A stretch of 64,000 nt of DNA from Georgenia_A wangjunii (GTDB taxonomy: Bacteria > Actinomycetota > Actinomycetes > Actinomycetales > Actinomycetaceae). The translations under genes and the position numbers were made by a program. This document shows, piece by piece, positions 60,721 to 64,000 of the stretch (its first letter is position 1; every line of letters starts with the position of its first letter). Location: the NCBI RefSeq assembly GCF_036421915.1, contig NZ_JAZGOM010000008.1. One strand, 5' to 3'. The notes under the pieces are model-generated. The model was not told the DNA's origin and made no database searches. It saw only the letters and a program-made list of their open reading frames with translations.

Positions 60721-61968
60721 TCACCCGCCGACGACGGCGCGCAGGGGGCCCGTGAGGTCCCCCGCCGCGTCGGGGTCGACGACGACGGCGCCCAGCCCGA
60801 GCCACTGCGCCATGACGGCCAGCTCGGCGGCGAGCTCGGTGACGACCTCACCCGGGCCCGGCCACGTGGCGAGCGCCGCGGCGTCACCGGGGGCGCCGGG
60901 CTCCTCGGCGTAGGCGGTGCGCACACGCAGCACCCCGAGCGGCCGGTCGGCCTTGAGGTCGACCCGCGCGACGAGGTGCTCGCCGAGGAGGAAGGGCAGG
61001 ACGTAGTAGCCGTGCGTGCGCTGGGCGGCGGGCGTGTAGATCCCGATCCGGTAGTGCATGCCGAAGAGCGTCGCGAGCCGCTCGCGCTCGAAGACGAGCG
61101 GGTCGAACGGCGCGAGGAGCGCACGCGCTCGGGTGCGGCGCGGGACGCGGGCGCCGACGTGCAGCCAGGCGGGTCGGCCCCACCCGTGGACGCGTACCGG
61201 CTCGAGCTCGCCGGCGTCGACGAGGTCCGCCACCGCGGCGCGGACCGTCGCCTGGGGCCGGCGGAAGTAGTCGGCGAGGCAGCGCAGGGACGCGACGCCG
61301 TGGGCGCGGGCGGCGATCCGGACGAGCTCGCGGCTGGCGTCCGCCGGGTCGGGCACCCCCCGCGCGAGCACCGCCGGCGGCAGGACGCGCTCGGTGAGGT
61401 CGTAGGCACGCTCGAACTGGGCGGTGCGGTGGGCGGCGGTGATCTCGCCGGTGTCGAAGAGGTTCTCCAGGGCGAGCTTCGCCACGCTCCAGCGCCATCC
61501 CCAGCCGCCGCGCCGGACGGCGTAGCGGGCGTCGAGGAGGCGCTCCACCTCGCGCGTCGTCACCGGCCCGGACTCGGCAACGACGGCGCGCACCTCCGCG
61601 AGTGCGCCGGGGTGCTGGGACTCGAGGGTCTCGACGCCCATCCCGGACCAGCGACGCCGGGTCTGGAGGAGGAGCGGGTAGGTCTTGGCCGGGACGTAGC
61701 AGGCCTCGTGCCCCCACGTCTCGACGAGCCGGCGGGGCGGGCGGGCGGTGGCCCGCTCGAGGAGGGCGACGTCGTAGGGACCGAGCCGGGAGAAGAGCGG
61801 CAGGAGGTGGGCGCGCGCGAGGACGTTGACGGAGTCGATCTGCAGCAGGCCGGTGCGCTCGACCGTACGCCGGACGTGCGCCGTCGTCACCGGTGCGGGT
61901 CGGGCGCGGTCGAGGCCCTGCGCAGCGACGGCGACGCGCCGGGCCTGGGCGAGGGTGAGCGTGCGCAC
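60721..61968 (-). CDS. Winged-helix DNA glycosylase, AlkX/YcaQ-like
   Basis: A 415-residue member of the HTH_42 (formerly DUF1006) family, whose E. coli member YcaQ/AlkX removes alkylated bases and unhooks interstrand crosslinks. Seen: GLLQIDSVNVLARAHLLPLFSRLG, containing the Q-x-D catalytic motif (Gln43, Asp45) of the AlkX branch rather than the QxQ of AlkZ; WGHEACYVP; and tandem winged-helix segments. Streptomyces AlkZ guards azinomycin producers, but no biosynthetic cluster is seen here, which fits the housekeeping branch. The start is ATG at 61968, immediately after a 209-base gap. Confidence 0.85.
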   Translation of the reverse strand: MRTLTLAQARRVAVAAQGLDRARPAPVTTAHVRRTVERTGLLQIDSVNVLARAHLLPLFSRLGPYDVALLERATARPPRRLVETWGHEACYVPAKTYPLLLQTRRRWSGMGVETLESQHPGALAEVRAVVAESGPVTTREVERLLDARYAVRRGGWGWRWSVAKLALENLFDTGEITAAHRTAQFERAYDLTERVLPPAVLARGVPDPADASRELVRIAARAHGVASLRCLADYFRRPQATVRAAVADLVDAGELEPVRVHGWGRPAWLHVGARVPRRTRARALLAPFDPLVFERERLATLFGMHYRIGIYTPAAQRTHGYYVLPFLLGEHLVARVDLKADRPLGVLRVRTAYAEEPGAPGDAAALATWPGPGEVVTELAAELAVMAQWLGLGAVVVDPDAAGDLTGPLRAVVGG

Positions 61969-62076
61969 CCGGCCATCCTGGCGCGTCGCGCGGTGGGGCG
62001 CACGTGCCCTCCCGGCGGCGGCACGTGCCCGCCGACCCGTCCACGCACCATGTCGGCACCCGGGGGCCTCACGCGC

Positions 62077-62125
62077 CTCGACCCGCGCCGTGCACCTTGT
62101 CGGCAGGCGTACGGCGCGGGTCGAG
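62077..62125 (-). terminator. Hairpin downstream of the hibernation factor gene
   Basis: A perfect 15-bp stem (62077-62091 with 62111-62125) with a 19-base loop, 53 bases past the hpf stop. The loop contains a motif (GCACCTTGTCGGCA) that recurs with one change at 62046-62059. It probably ends hpf transcription. Confidence 0.7.
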
Positions 62126-62177
62126 ACTGAACGGCGTGCGGGGACGGGGTACAGGCCCCCGTCCCGGAGGGAGCGGC

Positions 62178-62816
62178 CTACTCGGCGGGGGCCACCACGG
62201 TGTTGAGGCGGATGACGCCGTAGGTCCAGCCGTGGCGGTGGTAGACCGCGCAGGGCTGCCCGGTCTCCTCGTCGATGAAGAGGTAGAAGGGGTGGCCGAC
62301 GAGCTCCATCTGGTAGAGGGCCTGGTCGACAGTCATGGGGTTCGCCTCGTGCATCTTCTGCCGCACGATGACCGGGGAGTCGCCGAGCTGCGCCTCGACG
62401 GCGACGCCGGTCTCCGTGGGAGCGACGGGGTGCTCGGGCATCTCGTCCACGATCTCCGGCTCGGGCGCCGGGGTGGCCACGTCGACCGGCGTGAGGCCGT
62501 TCTGGCGGCCGTGGTGGTTCTTGCGGCGGTCGCGCGCCCGGCGCAGCCGCTCGAGGAGCTTCGTCGTCGCGAGGTCGAGCGCGACGTAGCGGTCAGCGGC
62601 GGAGGCCTCGGCCCGGATCGTCGGCCCCCGGTCGAGCACGGTCAGCTCGACCCGCTCCGCCCGGTCCGCGAGGCGCGGGTTTCGCTCGTGCGTGATCTCG
62701 ACATCGATGCGCTGCGCTCGGGGGGCGAGCTGCCCGACCTTCGACAGCTTGTCCTCAAGGTGCTCGCGAAAACGTTCCGGCACCTCGGTGTTACGACCGA
62801 CGACGGCGATATCCAT
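62178..62816 (-). CDS. hpf: Ribosome hibernation promoting factor (long form)
   Basis: A 212-residue long HPF/RaiA. The N-terminal S30AE domain (residues 1-100, MDIAVVGRNTEVPERFREHLEDKLSKVGQLA) binds the 30S decoding region. An acidic Pro-rich linker follows (about 118-150), then the C-terminal dimerisation domain (about 152-205, VIVRQKMHEANPMTVDQALYQMELVGHPFYLFID) needed for 100S formation. The ATG is preceded by GGAGG. Located between comF and the AlkX-like gene, near secA, as in mycobacteria. Confidence 0.95.
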   Translation of the reverse strand: MDIAVVGRNTEVPERFREHLEDKLSKVGQLAPRAQRIDVEITHERNPRLADRAERVELTVLDRGPTIRAEASAADRYVALDLATTKLLERLRRARDRRKNHHGRQNGLTPVDVATPAPEPEIVDEMPEHPVAPTETGVAVEAQLGDSPVIVRQKMHEANPMTVDQALYQMELVGHPFYLFIDEETGQPCAVYHRHGWTYGVIRLNTVVAPAE

Positions 62817-62975
62817 GTTGACCTCCGTGGAGTTCGAGACGGGACTCTGTGGCCCCGGACGGGTGGCTCAGCCCTGGCGGGATGAGCGGTTGATGCGTCT
62901 TCCACCTCCCCCCGCGGACCCGCGCGCACGTCTCGCCCCATCGCGATGACGGTGCGGGTCGGGCTCCATGACCTC

Positions 62976-62981
62976 ACGCTA
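62976..62981 (-). promoter_or_regulatory. Possible -10 element for hpf
   Basis: TAGCGT on the minus strand overlaps the comF stop codon and would give an hpf leader of about 150 bases. A TTGGAC hexamer 14 bases further upstream is too close for an ideal spacer, so this is weak. Confidence 0.25.
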
Positions 62982-63818
62982 GTCGAGGTGGGCGTGTCCA
63001 ACATCTCGATCTGCTCCCCGGCCCGGTACCGCGGGCCGTCGGACGCCCCGCGCCGTGGGCGGCGTCGAGGCGAGGACGAGCGCGCCACCCACCCGGGCAC
63101 CGGCACCGGCGAGCACGCGGGCGCACTCCGCGAGCGTCGCTCCCGTCGTCACGACGTCGTCGACGAGCAGCACGACGGTGCGGGGCGGGGGTACCGCGAC
63201 GAGGCGCACCGTCCCGCGCCGGTTCCGGGCGCGCCCACGCGCGCCCAGCCCGCTCTGGTGCGCGCGCCCACCGCGGCGGCGCAGTACGTCGACGACGAGG
63301 ACCCGCCGCCTGTGCGCGCCCGACGGCAGCGCGTCGGCCACCCCCCGCGCGACGGCGTCCGCGAGGTCGGCGACGACGAGCTGGCGGCGCAGGCGCCTCC
63401 CGAGCCCCGACGGCGCGGGCACGACGACGACGTCCGCAGCACCCGTGAGGTCGAGCTCCGGGTCGCGGGCCCACGCGGCCCCGGCGCACCGGCCCGCGGC
63501 GAGGACGGCCGGCGCGACGTCCGCGCGGCCGTGGCTCTTCCACCCGAGGACGACGTCGCGGACCGGGCCCGCGTACTCCGCCAGCGACCACGTGGGCAGC
63601 ACCGGTCCCGCGCCCGTCCCGGCAAGCAGCGGGGCGTCGGCGTCGCACCGCGCCGGCGGCCCGTCGAGCAGCCGGGCGCACTGGGCGCACACCGCCACGT
63701 CCCACCGACCGCAACCCGCGCACTCCACCGGCAGGACGAGCCCGAGCCCCTCGCGCAGCCCGGTCCGCAGCTCCTCGGCCCAGCCTCCCCCGGCCGGCGC
63801 TGCGCGCCCGTCCTTCAT
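62979..63818 (-). CDS. ComF family phosphoribosyltransferase-like protein
   Basis: A 279-residue ComFC-type protein. Two CXXC pairs at the N-terminus (CAGC, CAQC, about residues 33-48) form a zinc ribbon. The C-terminal phosphoribosyltransferase domain contains VVVVPAPSGLGRRLRRQ and the PRPP-binding loop VVLLVDDVVTTGATLAEC near residue 225. ComF proteins assist DNA uptake or single-strand DNA processing in competent bacteria; the actinobacterial function is unknown. In relatives it is followed upstream by lpqB-mtrB-mtrA, which would lie just beyond the window. Confidence 0.88.
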   Translation of the reverse strand: MKDGRAAPAGGGWAEELRTGLREGLGLVLPVECAGCGRWDVAVCAQCARLLDGPPARCDADAPLLAGTGAGPVLPTWSLAEYAGPVRDVVLGWKSHGRADVAPAVLAAGRCAGAAWARDPELDLTGAADVVVVPAPSGLGRRLRRQLVVADLADAVARGVADALPSGAHRRRVLVVDVLRRRGGRAHQSGLGARGRARNRRGTVRLVAVPPPRTVVLLVDDVVTTGATLAECARVLAGAGARVGGALVLASTPPTARGVRRPAVPGRGADRDVGHAHLD

Positions 63819-64000
63819 CGCCGCACCATCGCACCCCGCCTCCCGGTCCGGGCCGGGCGGCGCCGCACCGGTGGACGCCCGGCCCCGGACCCCTCCTGTT
63901 CGGGACGCGCGACAGCCGCCGGCGGCGCCCGGTCGGGAGCACGGCCGCGCGCGGCGGCGGCTGTGCCGGGTCGTGGCGGGTCTGGCGGGAGCCGCGAGGG
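63819..64000. other. Unassigned end segment upstream of comF
   Basis: A minus-strand frame is open from the window edge to a TGA that overlaps the comF ATG, but its translation (a Pro/Arg/Ala-rich stretch ending GAMVRR) matches nothing that I recognise. It could be the tail of lpqB or non-coding. No plus-strand gene is evident. Confidence 0.3.

Overview
The window is a very GC-rich (roughly 70-75%) actinobacterial chromosome segment. Gene content and order point to Micrococcales, in the Cellulomonadaceae/Bogoriellaceae/Georgenia neighbourhood; this placement is inference from gene order and protein style, not from a database search. Signs include a NucS-type mismatch endonuclease, an ATP synthase operon beside DUF2550 and nucS, a fused 2-oxoglutarate decarboxylase/dehydrogenase (Kgd), a SigR/RsrA redox switch, a 24-residue bL37 gene and many 1- or 4-base start/stop overlaps. 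Almost everything is core genome. I see no insertion sequence, prophage, integrase or CRISPR array, and no gene-free stretch longer than 300 bases.

Layout. (1) 1-9.5 kb, minus strand: partial nagA, nucS, DUF2550, then the complete F1Fo ATP synthase operon, transcribed atpI-B-E-F-H-A-G-D-C. (2) 9.5-23 kb, mostly minus: a tightly coupled translation, threonine/lysine and envelope supercluster, transcribed argS-lysA-hom-thrC-thrB-rho-rpmE-prfA-prmC-tsaC-wecA-like-atpI. One VanZ-like gene on the plus strand overlaps the 3' end of prmC. (3) 23-31 kb: a Thr-rich membrane protein with PTQ repeats, tRNA-Arg(CCG), a TetR regulator, a glycerophosphodiester phosphodiesterase, two M23 peptidases in tandem and two CBS-domain (CNNM/CorC) membrane proteins. 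(4) 31-38 kb, plus strand: a two-component system, kgd and an SGNH hydrolase. (5) 38-49.5 kb: a quinone oxidoreductase, bL37, rsrA and sigR on the minus strand, and divergently doxX, aroA, rsgA, hisN, a methyltransferase and sbcD-sbcC. (6) 49.5-55.2 kb: a cluster of poorly characterised genes (DUF6912, CpaE-like ATPase, SAF-domain protein, small HTH protein, unknown protein, LysM membrane protein, Rv3235-like protein). (7) 55-64 kb, minus: FMN reductase with luciferase-like monooxygenase, cupin, secA, an AlkX/YcaQ-like DNA glycosylase, hibernation factor and comF.

The most notable signals are regulatory. The sigR upstream region contains an exact GGAAT-N18-GTT element, the known consensus for SigR-type ECF factors. 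A second exact copy lies upstream of the flavin monooxygenase/FMN reductase pair about 17 kb away, which suggests that this pair belongs to the thiol-oxidative stress regulon. Both M23 peptidase leaders carry spaced GTNAC-type direct repeats resembling MtrA boxes. The cluster at 49.5-55.2 kb is the best candidate in the window for an undescribed system.
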